The position numbers and the translations under genes are program-made. From positions 484,481 to 548,480 of the forward strand of contig RCAB01000011.1 of NCBI GenBank assembly GCA_003640385.1: DNA of 64,000 bases. Direction: 5' to 3'. Under the pieces are notes generated by a model that saw nothing but the letters and a program-made list of their open reading frames with translations, did no database searches and had not been told where the DNA came from. Position 1 is the first letter of the stretch, and each line of letters opens with the position of its first letter. Source of the DNA: Setaria digitata. Lineage: Eukaryota; Nematoda; Chromadorea; Rhabditida; Setariidae. Shown here in pieces: positions 1 through 13,005 of this stretch.

Positions 1-239
1 AATCACCCCCTGTCTGCTTCTGTATTTACACATACCCACTCCTTTTCACTGCTAGTCTCAAGAGCAAGACCAAATATGTCGAGATTTGGCGAACCGGATG
101 AGATGTTATTTTGGCCAAGTGCATCCTGCAAATTTACAATTGCTCCGTCAGATTTGTTGGCAGGAAATGGCTGCACGATATTCCGCTTGACAGAGAAACA
201 CTCTACGAGAGCCGACAATCGTTCTTCGAGATGGTGCAT
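1..239 (-). CDS. 5' coding exon of an unidentified minus-strand gene (partial)
   Basis: An open frame begins with ATG at 237-239 and reads leftwards. A donor (GTATGTG) after position 36 would close a 204-nt exon of 68 codons in phase 0; without it the frame stops at 3-5. The predicted start (MHHLEERLSALVECFSVKRN) suggests a short amphipathic helix, followed by a polar Asn/Ser-rich stretch ending in SSEKEW. Base composition is richer in G+C than the flanking DNA, which favours coding. The rest of the gene lies left of the window, so no family could be assigned. The open frames on the opposite strand here look like shadows. Confidence 0.4.
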
Positions 240-3200
240 AGTGACAGTCCACCTCTCCAGTCTAACTTGTTACTAATGGCCAGCTGGGAATTTCATTGAA
301 ATGACTTCAAAGGCCAAATTATTCGAACTAGAGCTAGAGACAGGCAGATGCAGACAGTCAAAGGGGGTAGACGACACGACTTGCATGAAACACCAAGAGG
401 AAGCAAAAAGGGCGATGGACATTTATTCATATACGAGTGGGTTACTGACTTTTGGTTTGCCGCCAAATGGACGGAGGAAGAGACTCTCTTCCGAAACTGA
501 CTTTTCGCATTGACTCAGTTGAAGTTAAAATTGCTTGAGAGTGCGAAGTTCATCTCCACGGACCGTCAAGAGTAGGGACTGTGTGATTTCGAAACTTATA
601 AGGATGCCAAATAGTCAACAGAGAGTCCCTTGACCTCTGAGATTCACAAGGGAAACAGGCGAACTTTTTCAAATCCTATCTTTTCAGTTCTAATTTAATG
701 GTTACGGATATAATTTTGAAGGGATTTCTCCTTTAGAATTACACAAGCAACACTACTTGACATTGACAGTCCACTGAAAAAGTTTTTTCGGTCACAGTAC
801 TTCCTCTCCTAACATTTCTCAGCACAGATTTAGAAACAGTGATGTGAACTCATTAGTATTACGCCTATTTCTCATTTACACAGTTTTCCGCAAATGGGGA
901 AATTCAATTAAATTCAAGTGCCTACTCAGTGTGACGACCATAGTTCTCCTGTATTGGTCACAATGAAGCCAGTTAATTGAGTATGGGATTAAGCGAGTGA
1001 AAGAAATGTTTGGTCTTTTCATTTACATTGTGAACTGACTCACTACTCTTAGGGCTGGAATTCCTGAAAGAAATGTCCTTTTTCAGGAACTAGTCAGCTC
1101 TACACTAAGTTCAGAGCACAGGCTTGTGGATTGTTATTGTTCCTGTGATCACGAATTAAAATATTAATAAGAACAAATATTTTCTCACTAATTCCTGTAA
1201 TGAGATAGTTTCGACTGAATAAATTATTCCAATCAGTTAAATAAATTTTCAGTTTGAAAAAATTTCAACAATTCATTTGGAAGAGACTTCTTTGAGGAAA
1301 AGTTCATGCAACAAACTTTCTTCTTACTACAAAACAGTACATCGCACTGGCAACGATCTTTCCCGCCTTTCACTTCCTCAGCTGCTATGTTTTATATTTT
1401 AATAAAATAAAATTTTAACAAAATTTTAGTAAAAAGAAATTAAATGACTAATTCGTTGCGTCAAATCGCAACATATTACTTGTGACGGAGCTGTGAAGCA
1501 GCTATTCCAGTAGCTGCACTGAATTCATCAAACATAGTTGTCCCCGTTGTAAAGGTGACCAAGTTGCTATTCGAATTGCTTGGAAATCAATTCTTTTCAG
1601 CCCGTAATCCTCAGAAAATTGCGCCCACTTCAGCAAAAAATAGAGTACCCTGTAATATCCCAGATCTTTTTACAATATTAAATTATCATTATTATTACAT
1701 GGTTTGTTTGTGTTCGCAGATCTCTGGGAATTAAAAATCCCAGATCCTCAATCTCGAACAGAGATAATCTCCCAGATGGAAAGTTATAAGATATGGGATG
1801 GACAATAAAAGAGAAAAACAAGGGCTGAGAAACTATTACGGTTAGTTTGCATCATTACAAATTATTCTATAGTCGCGGGTTATAAAGGCAAACAGTTTGA
1901 ATTTGAACCAGAATTAAATAATAAAAGAGTCAATGAAATAAATAATTTTCATTATTTACCTTCTCAGTAGTGTTTCATAATCGATGTTAATTTTCAAAAA
2001 CATTTAGTTCCCAAGCTTAAAGGTAAACTGTGAGGTACATGTTTGCACAATTCGGCACAAATTTTAGTAGTATCAAATCAGATAGAATTATACGCCACAA
2101 AACAATCTGCCAACGTTATGGTCTGTTAGTCAGGCTTTTTTCTTCAGTAATCAGACACATACCAATTCCGTTTATGAGAATGCCAATCGCACCATTCTTC
2201 GCAGAAAGATTCCGAAGGACCAAAAATTTGGAAAATGCAGTATATCCAGTAATATCTGATGAATAGTTGAATAAGTAATATAAGCTAAATTAAAGGAGCG
2301 CAAATAAGGAACGGCTTGCTTCAGCAAGTTATTAATAGCTGAGACATTGTCATTTTAAGGACACAGCTTTCATTAGGTGCAAAGGTTGAGAGAGCTTTCA
2401 GTTTGCTTTATAAAGCGCATTTACGTCAGTGGAGGGAAGGTATTAAAGGACTAAAATTTATTGTTAAAACTACCTCACTGTAAATTCTTCGAAAGCATTT
2501 ACTAATTTCATTCAAAATTGCCCCAATTCCTAACTCTTTTTCTGCAATATATACATATATATATAATGTGTGTAGAAAATAAAAATGTGCTGACATACCG
2601 TAACAGGTGTGTTTTGTTTAAAAAAATATTTTGGAATTAAATTATTTTAGTTAATCTGCATTTGAGAAAATTAACAGAGCAAGCTAAATTTTAAACACTA
2701 AACAGTGTCATCATCGTAGTTCAGAGACAAGTAGGATTTGATACTAATTTGCATCTGTTTTTGATTAATTATCCATGTTTTGAAAGGACATCTCCACTTT
2801 AAAAAGTGTTCAGATTCTACTTATGTTTTTTTCTAAATAATTATTCATCTAGTAAAGCACAATTATTAAAATTGTTAAACTTATTTAAATTAGCAAACAG
2901 ATTGATCAAGAATTCGTCAAGCTGAAATGAAGTAAGGAAGAAACATCATCATTTATAAAAAGGATGAATAATAAAGATTAATTATATCGGCGTGTTATCT
3001 TATAATATTGTTTAATAGTTTATTAAGAGAATAGTTATTCATAAAATTTCCTCTTCATCAATTTGATTTGCAAAAAATTCAAATTTTTTTGAGTATGCTT
3101 TATATTGCAAAATTTAGAAGATTTAAGTTCTAAACTGAAATAAATCCCCAAATCAATCTTTATTATTATAGACGAGGAACAGAACTCGTAAATTATCTAG

Positions 3201-6200
3201 CAAAAAACTGATAATTAAGCTTCAGTAAATATGTTGCGAATTTCGAAGTCTAACCCTTAAGGCGTTCGTAATGTTTTGAAGTAAAAAAATTTCGTGTTCC
3301 ATTAAAATGAAAGGAATTAAGAATTTTCATTTATAAGTTAATGTAAAGCATTCATCTCCAATAAAACTCCCAAATGAATATATAACAGAGCAGTTTTCGA
3401 CGATTCCAATTTCTTTTCATTATGTAGAATTTTTGGATTAAAACTGTTAAATAACAAAACGTAAATAATAACGGCCAGACCACTCATCACTTGACGAAAA
3501 GTTCTTGGTCGGTTTAGAATAACGAATTTTATTTAATTTTAAATAATTGTTTTTGCAGACATTGCGTTTACAGGATGAATCCACTAGTCTTGGTCTTATA
3601 AAGTTACAAATACTTCGGATAAACTAATTTTGAGAAAGTTGGAGATAAACGTTAACGTGTATGAAAAAGTAAACTGATTTTAATTTTGGATCTATTCTTT
3701 TAGAAGTGAATTATTTCTTTAAAGCTGTTAGGAACTTGTCATTTGTTTTCTAAGCGATAGTGGTCTCAAGATACGCTGAATTTTTATTCCATAATAAAAG
3801 TAAAGTGAAATTTGTTGTAAAACCAATTGTTAATTTTAAATTTCAGGTTTAATTAAGGCAACTTTTTTCATTCCATAAACTACTGACATATTTTGAATTT
3901 TTACAGATTCAAGAATTCAAGGATAAGTTCCTGCTATTTTGATGGATTTCAAAAAACAAGGTGAGTAGTTTATAGATTTTTAGTGGTGAAATCTCTTCAT
4001 CCTTCCCTTTACATATTCAACAAAAGACTTACAGTACTTTGATGAATTCAAAAAAAGCATAATGGGATAAATAGTCTGATAAACAAACATCTCAAACATA
4101 TTTCTACTTCAGTAGCCGAATTATTGAAACACTTCACCACTTTAATCTTTCAGCAATTTTTTACAACGAATATCATTATGAGAACTTTTGTTTTGAATAA
4201 TGTGCCTATCACAGTGCTGAATAAATGAATTATATTCTACAGTTTTAATTCTGCTCCTGGTATAAGTATCCACCCATGTTATTGTTGTTCCAGTGATGGC
4301 ATAAGAAAATATCTTTGCTCATAATTTCAACCAGTTCTTTGGCAATAAATTAGTTCCATTAATTTCATTTTAATAAATGTGGAAATGACTACTGCAAAAA
4401 TTCTTTGGTAATTCATTCAACTATGCTAATAAATATGAAAAGATCAGTCCAATTTCCTTTACCGGACTTCTCGCAAAAAAAAGGTATTTAGCAAACGCGA
4501 TAGTGATTGATAAATTTAATAGAAGTTGATGGGAAATGTGCAAGATAATGAGCTGATTGAATTACTGACTCATTCTGAGCACTTGGATAGAACGAAGTAG
4601 ATGGAGAAATGTTAAGTGGCGGATAATCCTTATTATATTTAAGACTGCATTTGGACGATACCGCAGTTTTAATTCACTTTCCAAATATGAACGACAAGTT
4701 CAGTTATGGGAAATTATGGTAATATGGAGATGAAGTACATCCAAAACATTAGAGTAATTTTTTTAATGCAAAATATAAGAAACAGGCCTTTCACTAAGAT
4801 TGAATTTTGATGAAGAATTTGAAAAATTCGAGAAAAGTCCTCCAACTTTTATTCAGGGTATTAAAATGTTTGAAAAACAAAATCTTTTACAGGTTTCCGA
4901 CCATTTTCATAAATCCTAGTGTGAGTAATAATAACGGTAGTTTCAAAATCCATTTGGAACAGAAATAAATGTTTCAAGTTTATTTTGTGAAATATTCAAC
5001 CAAGCCAAAACAGTCGTTTTACGATTTTAAAAATTGCAGTAGATTTCTAACCTTGTCATTAAGGAATTTCATTTTTAATTTTGGAAATTTTTATTACTGG
5101 CCACTTTGCATCTGTTTACAACTAATCAAATATACAATCACCTACACACTTCTGTCTGCAACGTTTCAATGGCTGACTTTTTGGTTAAGATTAACTTAGT
5201 GAGGTATCGTAAAGGAAAATAGAAATGTTGATGGTTTTCCACTGAAGGACAGCGTTTGATGTAACGATCCGTAATGAGCCCATAAATATGAAAGACTCCC
5301 AAGGGAGGGGGTTACCAAATCATTTGATGAAGTATTGCTGTGATGGAGTTCTAGAGCTGCTGGGGACCAGCTCATTTCCTTTCCTCTTCAGTCTGTTCTT
5401 GAGGAAATGAAAAGTTGACATCCTGCTATTGACCCAACCTGTGCAGTTCGCTGTGTTATGGGACTGATTGTGTAATGAGAAGTTCGCTTGGGAAGCCTCA
5501 AAGAAGCTTTGAAAATAAAGTTTTCTGTAACCGCTCCCAACAAACAAATCGTTATCTGCCTATCCGTTATTGATAATCCCTGAATATCGCGTAAATATTT
5601 AAAGGGACTCAAAATGTTGAAGTTGACATCTTAGCATGACGGTGTCATATCTAGCAGCCCCGTCAGCAAAAGTAAATTTCGATAAGGTTATCGGTGATGC
5701 TATCAAGAAAAACTAACCACTGAACAAGTCTTTTAAAAGTAGCAACATTTAAAGATACATTCTTCGTCACTGATACATTTAAAGACTGATAAACGCCGTT
5801 TGAACAAATTTGGCTATTTGAATTAAATTAGTAATCGGAGTTAGCACAAAAAATAGAAACAGACGGTTGTGCCTCCCGCGGGAATGCTCGCACATTTACA
5901 TATTATCCAGTGAAATCGGTCATTATTGTGGTTCGATGACGATGCTGCAAGAGGTCAAATGCAACAATAATAAGTACACTTGACAATTATGACGCCGCGT
6001 CGCGAGGCTAATCTGAAGCTCTTCCTGTATAATCATCTCCCTGAGCCATCTGTTTGGCATATATTTATATTTAAGATGATTTAGCTCGTCTGCAAAACGC
6101 TGAAAGTAGTAAGATAAATGGTTTTTTTTAGATAGATTTCAGGAGCACAAAACACACGCGAAGTTAAATTAGCGAATAAAGCTTAATTATTATTCAATCG

Positions 6201-8667
6201 GAAAACAGCAAAGGAATCCTTGCAAAACTAAGATATTCAAATAACTTCATAAACATTAGCAACACATTTTCAACTGTATCTCAAACTTATATACAAGAAA
6301 AATAATCAGTGTTCTACATTACTGTTGTCATTTAGGATTTATCGAAACACTTTCCTTGTGGGTCTACAAAAAGAATGATGTATTAAATTCCAACAATTTC
6401 AAATTTTTGCATTTACATAGAAGTTTCCTGCTCATAGGAAAAAAGTAAGATAATGGCCATATTTGAGGATTTAAATCCAATATATCAGCAACAATACTAA
6501 GTAACTGTAGCATCAAGCGAAAACAACGAAAATTCTGTTGGCACAATTTTTTTTCCGCGACTGAACTTTTTATGACTTCGGAATGAAATAAAAAAATTAA
6601 TTTAGTCTTTAAGATGATGGAAATTAATGGTGTTAAGAAATCTTGAAATCAATGCTTTTTTCTCCGCAAAAAATTCCCTTATTTCAGTTTGTGTTAACAG
6701 GAGGCAATACTAAAGTAATACAGTGCTCACCTCTGTAATCCAATAACTTTCAAAATTTTTAGAAAAGCGAAAGCTGTTGTCTAGTAATTATGCTGAGCAA
6801 AGAAAAAAATTTGGTATAATTTAAAATAATTTCATATTTTAACAACGATTTTGAAAAACACAATGTTTTACAACATGAAGAATTTGTCCTTGAAACAGCC
6901 CTCAAATATACTTTATTTTCATTCTTTCACCTGAATCAAAATTCATCAGTACGTAGCTGGTCATGTCATCAGTATGTTCGATTTTGTAAACCATATACAA
7001 AGATAATCTTTTTAATAATAACGAAATTTTCTGTGATCTTTAATAAGGAAAATGATTTCTTGACATCGTTAGAATTTTTAGGCTTTAACGAGACTTAACC
7101 ACTGATTCTAATCTATAAGTATTCTTACTTAATGCTAAATGTTGGATCAATAAAGAGAAAATTCCATCACTGGGACCTATGAACAATAAAATAAGAAAAT
7201 CTAAAATTGTAATTAAAACGAGTTATGGTCAAAACCGTCAAGTTTGTTGCTGCAAACAAATCATATCTGTATTTCAGTTTTGCTCCAGTTTATACAGCAA
7301 CATTTTGCATAAGATGTAGATAACATAAGTTTCTAGATTTGAACAAAATTTAATTATAACACAATTTAATTATTCTAACAAATACATAAACCCTTCTGTT
7401 ATGCTACCGCTGTATCCGGTTCTCAGACAAACCATTAGCACCATATTCCAGTCCTTGTTATTGAGAGCTAAGATGAAACTGTTTTCATTAAAGATTCCAG
7501 AAAAAGAAATGCCGTTCGTGTAAAAAAACCTACGTCAATTAAAGTGTACTAAAAGTTAACTGCTCTAACCACATCAACATTTAAACAAAAATTAACAACG
7601 CAGATTTAGCCTCTTGGAATTATAGAAAGCCTCATCAATAAAATTTAAATGATTTTACAAAAAAGAACTGCTCTACTAACCAGTGAAATTCAGGCAGACC
7701 CAGACTCCCACGTATTCTCAAAGAATACCTATAAATCTTGTTCGAATTTTCTTACGCGCAATGCACACTGCTTAACAGCAAGAAAATGCTATTTTCTTTT
7801 ATCTTGTGATCTTTTCAATTAAGAGTTTTAGAAATTTGAATGTGTGACTGTAAAAAATTTAAATAAACCTTAAATAAAGATGAAATAATTCAAAGGAATT
7901 ACTTTGTCTACCAATACTGTCCAAAATTATTTGACCCAAAAGTTATGATTGAGAGACAAAAAAAATAGCTTCTGACGAACAACTGTAAAATTTAAAATCC
8001 ATCTGTATGAAAGTAACGCATCGAAAAGAGTAAATATCTTCATCATTGGATTTTCATATACTACAACTACCCAAATTTGGGTATCAATTACACGACCAAT
8101 ATTTGAAGAGCTTTAATCCAGCATACTTCATTATCGGTAAAGTAAATATGTGCTTCTATTAAAAAGTGAATAAAACTACAGGAATGTCTTAGCAGTACCG
8201 GACATCCAGCTACTTTTAGAAAGACCTAGAAGAGTCAAACTTGTGATACTTGCTAGTTTTTCTTCATTACATGCTGCTCATATAATTATTGTTTAGGATA
8301 TGAACATCGGTCAACAAAGATCTTCACTACTTTTGCCGATTAGTAATGATACTGCATTATTGTTTAGCTCTGCAAATACCTAATAAAGCAATTGTGCATG
8401 TCGTTACTTATATATGGAACAAATCTGTTAAAGCCTTCATTCACTGAAGTATGTGAAGTATGTGGTATTAAATTATGACTTTTAGGTTGTACTTGAGAAA
8501 CCAGTAATTTTATAACAATTCAAAGGCTAAACAATTAATACTAATAACAGCCGCCATAAATTGAAATTCTTTTTAATCGCGTTAAGTGAAGAGATCACCA
8601 GCACAAACAGTTGGTAACATGGCCCTTTCATTAAGCACTGTAGTGATAAGACGGAAAAAACAGTTTC
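240..8667. other. long stretch without a supported gene
   Basis: About 8.4 kb of AT-rich DNA between the partial gene at the left edge and the 3' end of ALG6. The first few hundred bases probably hold the promoter and 5' UTR of the left-edge gene. The longest open frames (for example 2030-2266 and 4969-5199) are the length expected by chance at this base composition and match nothing I recognise. One exon-like segment at 3907-3960 is listed separately. A 45-codon minus-strand frame near 5925-6059 (starting MPNRWLREMIIQ) is somewhat protein-like but has no support beyond that. Confidence 0.6.
3907..3960 (+). other. exon-like segment with clean splice borders
   Basis: The segment lies between a good acceptor (TTTTTACAG) and a strong donor (GTGAGTAG). 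It contains ATG at 3942-3944 followed by the codons for MDFKKQ and ends in phase 1. The ATG placed behind an acceptor resembles a trans-spliced first coding exon. No convincing downstream coding exon was found: acceptors near 4036 and 4890 run into stops almost at once. It could also be a non-coding exon or a chance pairing of signals. Confidence 0.2.
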
Positions 8668-11600
8668 TCACAGGGATTTATGAACTGAAATGGAAGATGC
8701 AACTTCTCGCTTCAGAAATGTGGCTCTCAGTATGATTAAATTAACATACACGAAAAACATTAAAAAATGGACGAAACAATAAACCGCTATTAAAACTGAG
8801 AAAATGTGAGGAAATCGCGTTGGCGGCGTAAAAAGTACGCTTGACAAACATAAAATTAACGATCCCAAACAGCTTCCGTGAACAACCAACGACTAAAAGT
8901 ACCCTTGATTAACTTTGAAACAAATGGATTTCTAGTTCCGTTATCATAGAAAGTCAAAACATTTCTTGGATAAGATTTTCAAATTTTAATTAAGTAAAAG
9001 ATCCATTGCAGAAAAAATATGAAGCACCTTAAACACTGACAGTCTTGAAAACGATGGAAAGATAATGATATAATAAAATATAAACAACACGAAATGAATG
9101 GCATTTCCATCTTTGATGCACAGTGGATAGAGGCTGAAACGAAAAAAATCTAATTTTAAAAAACCTTCCAAATAATAAGTAATAAATTAGTATTAAGCAA
9201 CAAAGCTGATTTCATTAATGATGAGAAAATTAAGACAGAATGAATATAACCTCGAATTCGAAATGGTTAACAGCCAGGAAACAAACACAGTGTTCTCATT
9301 CCATAACAGTATAGCGGGTCTGTAACGAAACATTATTAAGGTAATTTGGATATTTTCAAGCGAAAAAGTTTAAAATTTTAAAATACAGACCAAAAGAAAC
9401 TCAAGAAACTTACACTGCCACGAGAAGGATTGACTTTTCATGAACTTGAAATGAAAACAGAAAGAAAGATAAACTGGATGCCAATAAACTATGTTTAAAG
9501 TTGGTCACTGTTGGACAGTATAACAAACATAACATCCAAGGGATGTTCACAGTGAGAACCACTATGGCGCTAAAAAAACCAAATTTCGAGAGATTTCAAA
9601 TCCACCACTCTCAAATGTAATTAGTAAAGGCAAATGAGAACTTTAATCACCAAGAAGAAAAGAAATCGAGAATGAGAACCTGATGCGCAACAAAAACAGT
9701 ATTTCGAAGTTCTTTTTTAACTTATATAATACATCAATAGAACACCAGAAATTCGCCACTTTATCCTAAACTACTGTTTTTTGATAATGTGTTTAAAAAC
9801 CTTAAGTTGCAATTAAAAAAAAAAAAAAAAAAAAACGTGTCAGGAGAAAGAATATTACTCTTGTACCTCAAAAATCCCGCGATAAAAAGGAAAAATCCGA
9901 TGCAAGATCTGTATCAAATCAGAGTTGGTGACAAGAAAAGGAAGCCAAATTACGAGAACTGTAGCTGTGACAGTAATAAATAAAGAGAACAATCGTTTTG
10001 TCCAAGAAAAATATCTGCAAAGCACGAAACAAAACTCTTCAATTTAATAAAGATAATAAAACTGTCACTAAATACATTTTTTTTTTTAAATCTCTGCTAT
10101 ATCATACCAAAGAGAAAAAGGACCTTTGAATCACTAAACGATTGTCAATTGGAAGCGATCGTGCCAATAAATAAATGCCAGCAGGCAAAGCATGGTATAA
10201 TTCCATTTGTTTGAAGTTTAATGCTAGTACGAAAAGCACTGAACCACATTTAAAAAAATTTGATATAAAACAGACAAATGAAAACAGAAATAAACCAAGC
10301 GAAAAGTGATTATATCTGAAATCAAGTGCAGCTAAAACAAGAATTTCTTTTTATTAGGAAACAGATGTCTGAATAAAATATAAGAAACAAAGTTTTGCTA
10401 ATATTCTCGCTTGAAGAAAAAACTGAATATCAATTTACATAAAAAGCCTTATCAAAAGAGGAGAAAAAAAAAGTTACTTTGAACAAAACAGTATAAAACC
10501 CACTGAAAATGGCCAATATCTATAGCCAATAATCCAGGATATAGAACAGCCACTGCACAATAATTTAGCTGCAACATGCAACATTTTTCAGCCATAGCAC
10601 TTTCTCTTTTTGAAATTTGCAACTATGAAGGAAGAATATGTCGACTTTGAAGAGACTAGCCGGCACTCCTTTAAAAAGCAAGATAATCGCCATTCAATAT
10701 TATAATTCCGAAATGGAAACAAACTTCAAATAAAACCTACCATTCTGTAGGACATAGTGTTGTGGCAGAAATCGATTGAGAGTAATATGGAAGAAATATA
10801 AACTATCCAATAAGTTGTCAAAACGGTAATTCGCATGAAGAATTTATGAGACTCCGTCTCAATTCCTCTCGATATATGCAACTCAATCCATGAATGATTC
10901 AGTTGGTACGCTCTGAATCGAAGCTAACATTAATTAGGAGAAAGCAAAAAATGAAGAAAATCCAAATTTAGCTTTTCATGTGGATAAATCATACGATAAA
11001 CTATTACCCCCCCAAAAAAAAAACAAAAACAAAAACAAATAAAATTAACTTTCATACTAAATATCGATATGCTCTTAATGTATATTCATTCTGAATTTTA
11101 AGAAACAATTTTTCAGCTCTATCCTTTAAGAAACCTTGGATTTATCACTATCCCAGACGAAAAAAATTTTAAGCGTCTTTAACACTAAAAAATTTATTTT
11201 AATACTTTCACCCAGCATTTGCTGCAATGTAAAATGGTTTAAGTTTACAGAGTTCAACTTACGTCTATTTATTACAGTGACTCTATTAAAACCTGAAAGC
11301 AACTGGAAAAGAAAATTGGAAAACTGAATGAACTCACATAGATCCAAGAAACCAACTGTGATATGCCGTAAGAGGTGGATAGTCCAGTCCCCAATAGTTC
11401 AAATCATTATCACTGCTATTTACATACCTATTAAAAAGTTCACTACATCTGCGAATAGTATGCGCCAAAGTCCCCTTAATACGGACGTGAATGAAGAGCA
11501 CTAAAGTAAAGAAATCCTTAGATAAATATGTTATTAAAACTTGAAACAAGCTTCTAATTAGAACGATGTAAATTATTTACGCAGGCAGCACAAATCAAAT

Positions 11601-12058
11601 CAAAATCACGGTCTTTTAAAAAACTAAAACTTCAAAGAAAAAGAAATCTGTCGATGAAAGCGTAGTATTACCATTGATTAATAGGCAAATGATATGTGAT
11701 TTCCATCCAGTGCCTTTGAGCTTCATAATCACCATACATCGGCGGGGTAGCACGACCTAGAACGTAACTTCTTACTAGCAGATGGATATGGGAGGCGAAC
11801 GAAGGGCCTTATTCCAGCAATTCCGTGTTAACGAACTTCTTATAAGAATACTTCGAAATGAGCGGATCAAAAGGTGTGCGGAAGTAAGATGAAGCCGATA
11901 AAGTTAATTAACTAATAAGTATAACTAGAAAACAAACCAGAGTAGGATCCCGAGGACAAAGCAATCTGGAGACTGATAGCGAAGAACAGCATGGCAAGGT
12001 ATACTGCACCGTTTGGGATACAGACGACAGCCTTCATCTCACTCTCATCGTACTTCAT
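8668..12058 (-). CDS. ALG6: dolichyl-P-Glc:Man9GlcNAc2-PP-dolichol alpha-1,3-glucosyltransferase (ALG6)
   Basis: ALG6 is a polytopic ER-membrane GT-C enzyme that adds the first glucose to the lipid-linked Man9GlcNAc2 precursor of N-glycosylation. Twelve exons join in consistent phase: 12058-11938, 11756-11672, 11427-11338, 10912-10741, 10568-10504, 10315-10124, 10014-9867, 9765-9680, 9569-9414, 9319-9251, 9133-9028, 8892-8668. They give 504 aa, close to the roughly 507 aa of human ALG6. Family signatures appear in order: [13 protein letters not shown] near residues 49-61, with Asp50 the expected catalytic acidic residue; [14 protein letters not shown] near 80-93; [62 protein letters not shown]. 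The start is fixed by a splice acceptor (GCTTTCAG) 14 bases before ATG, which excludes an upstream ATG at 12094. No break or missing motif was seen. Confidence 0.95.
9815..9835. repeat. 21-base poly-A tract in an ALG6 intron
   Basis: An uninterrupted run of 21 A lies between ALG6 exons 7 and 8, on the plus strand and therefore poly-T on the coding strand. It is intronic and probably length-variable. A similar 19-base run is at 53507-53525. Confidence 0.9.
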
Positions 12059-13005
12059 GTTTGCTTTCTCTCCTGAAAGCTCCAAGATGACCACAAACTA
12101 CCCCACGAACTCCTTCCCTGACACCAACAACGCAAGCTCATTCCACATCGCAATTTGTACCTCGACCCAACAGACACTGACAGTTTTGCGTACTTCCCGT
12201 CTCTCCCGTTTTATGTTGTCTTTGTCATATCAACTCTCCTACCTCCAGTTCTGTACTTTTCCTCTTGCGTCAGATGACTCTTCTCCAAATGACCATTAAT
12301 TGCGTCTCTGTTGGTTGGCCGCTAATTACAGTGACCCCGGTCGGCCGCTAGTCACCAAACCTCAGCAGGAGGTCATGCTCTTCTGGATGGTTATTAATCG
12401 CATCTCCACAAACATATTTTATCCCTGGTTTAAACAACTAGTCGCAGATATCCGAACGACAAAAGCAAAGGTAGTCAATCAGTGAAGGAAGGAAGGTTGA
12501 GCCTGACGTTGATCGCTAGTAATTCTCGATTTCTACAGTTCATTCTCTTAAATACTTGGAAAATCAACGCTCTGAAGCGCTATTACGATTAAAGAATAAT
12601 CATTTGCAAAAGTGGGTTATTAATGTTATAGCCTAGTCGTTGCGAAGTAGGTTCTGAATAGTGAACTAGGTAAATTAAGAGTAACTCCTCAATTTCAGTT
12701 AAATTAACTGAATATACGCCCTCTTCAATATTCGCTAGGTTTTCCTTCAAATTAATTTACTGATTGGGTCTTTATTATTGCACATTATTGCCAGGAGCAT
12801 TATGTGTACATCTCTTGCCATGATATATTTGATTAGCTTTCAGACAATGAAGTAAGTGGAACTTGAGGGCTTGTTTTTCCAAAGCAGTTTTAAGCACAAA
12901 AAGCATTCTTGTGAATCTGTAAATTTTTTAAAGGTGCAAATTTTTATGTTCCAAGATCAAAAACATATTAATTAGGATTGGAACAAGATTTTCAGAATAT
13001 AAAAT
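12059..13005. other. spacer between ALG6 and the upstream same-strand gene
   Basis: About 950 bp separate the stop of the helical-protein gene from the ALG6 start. On the minus strand there is a polyadenylation signal (AATAAA, plus-strand TTTATT at 12771-12776) about 230 bases after the upstream stop, and a 3' splice acceptor with exon start near 12072 just before the ALG6 ATG. No intervening coding exon was found. The GC-richer part at 12300-12420 has two short imperfect direct repeats (GGCCGCTA cores). Open plus-strand frames here look incidental. Confidence 0.5.

Noticed and set aside
12058..12094. Upstream ATG extending ALG6 by 12 residues
   Set aside because: A 3' splice acceptor lies between this ATG and the one at 12058, so the extension would be removed from the mature mRNA.
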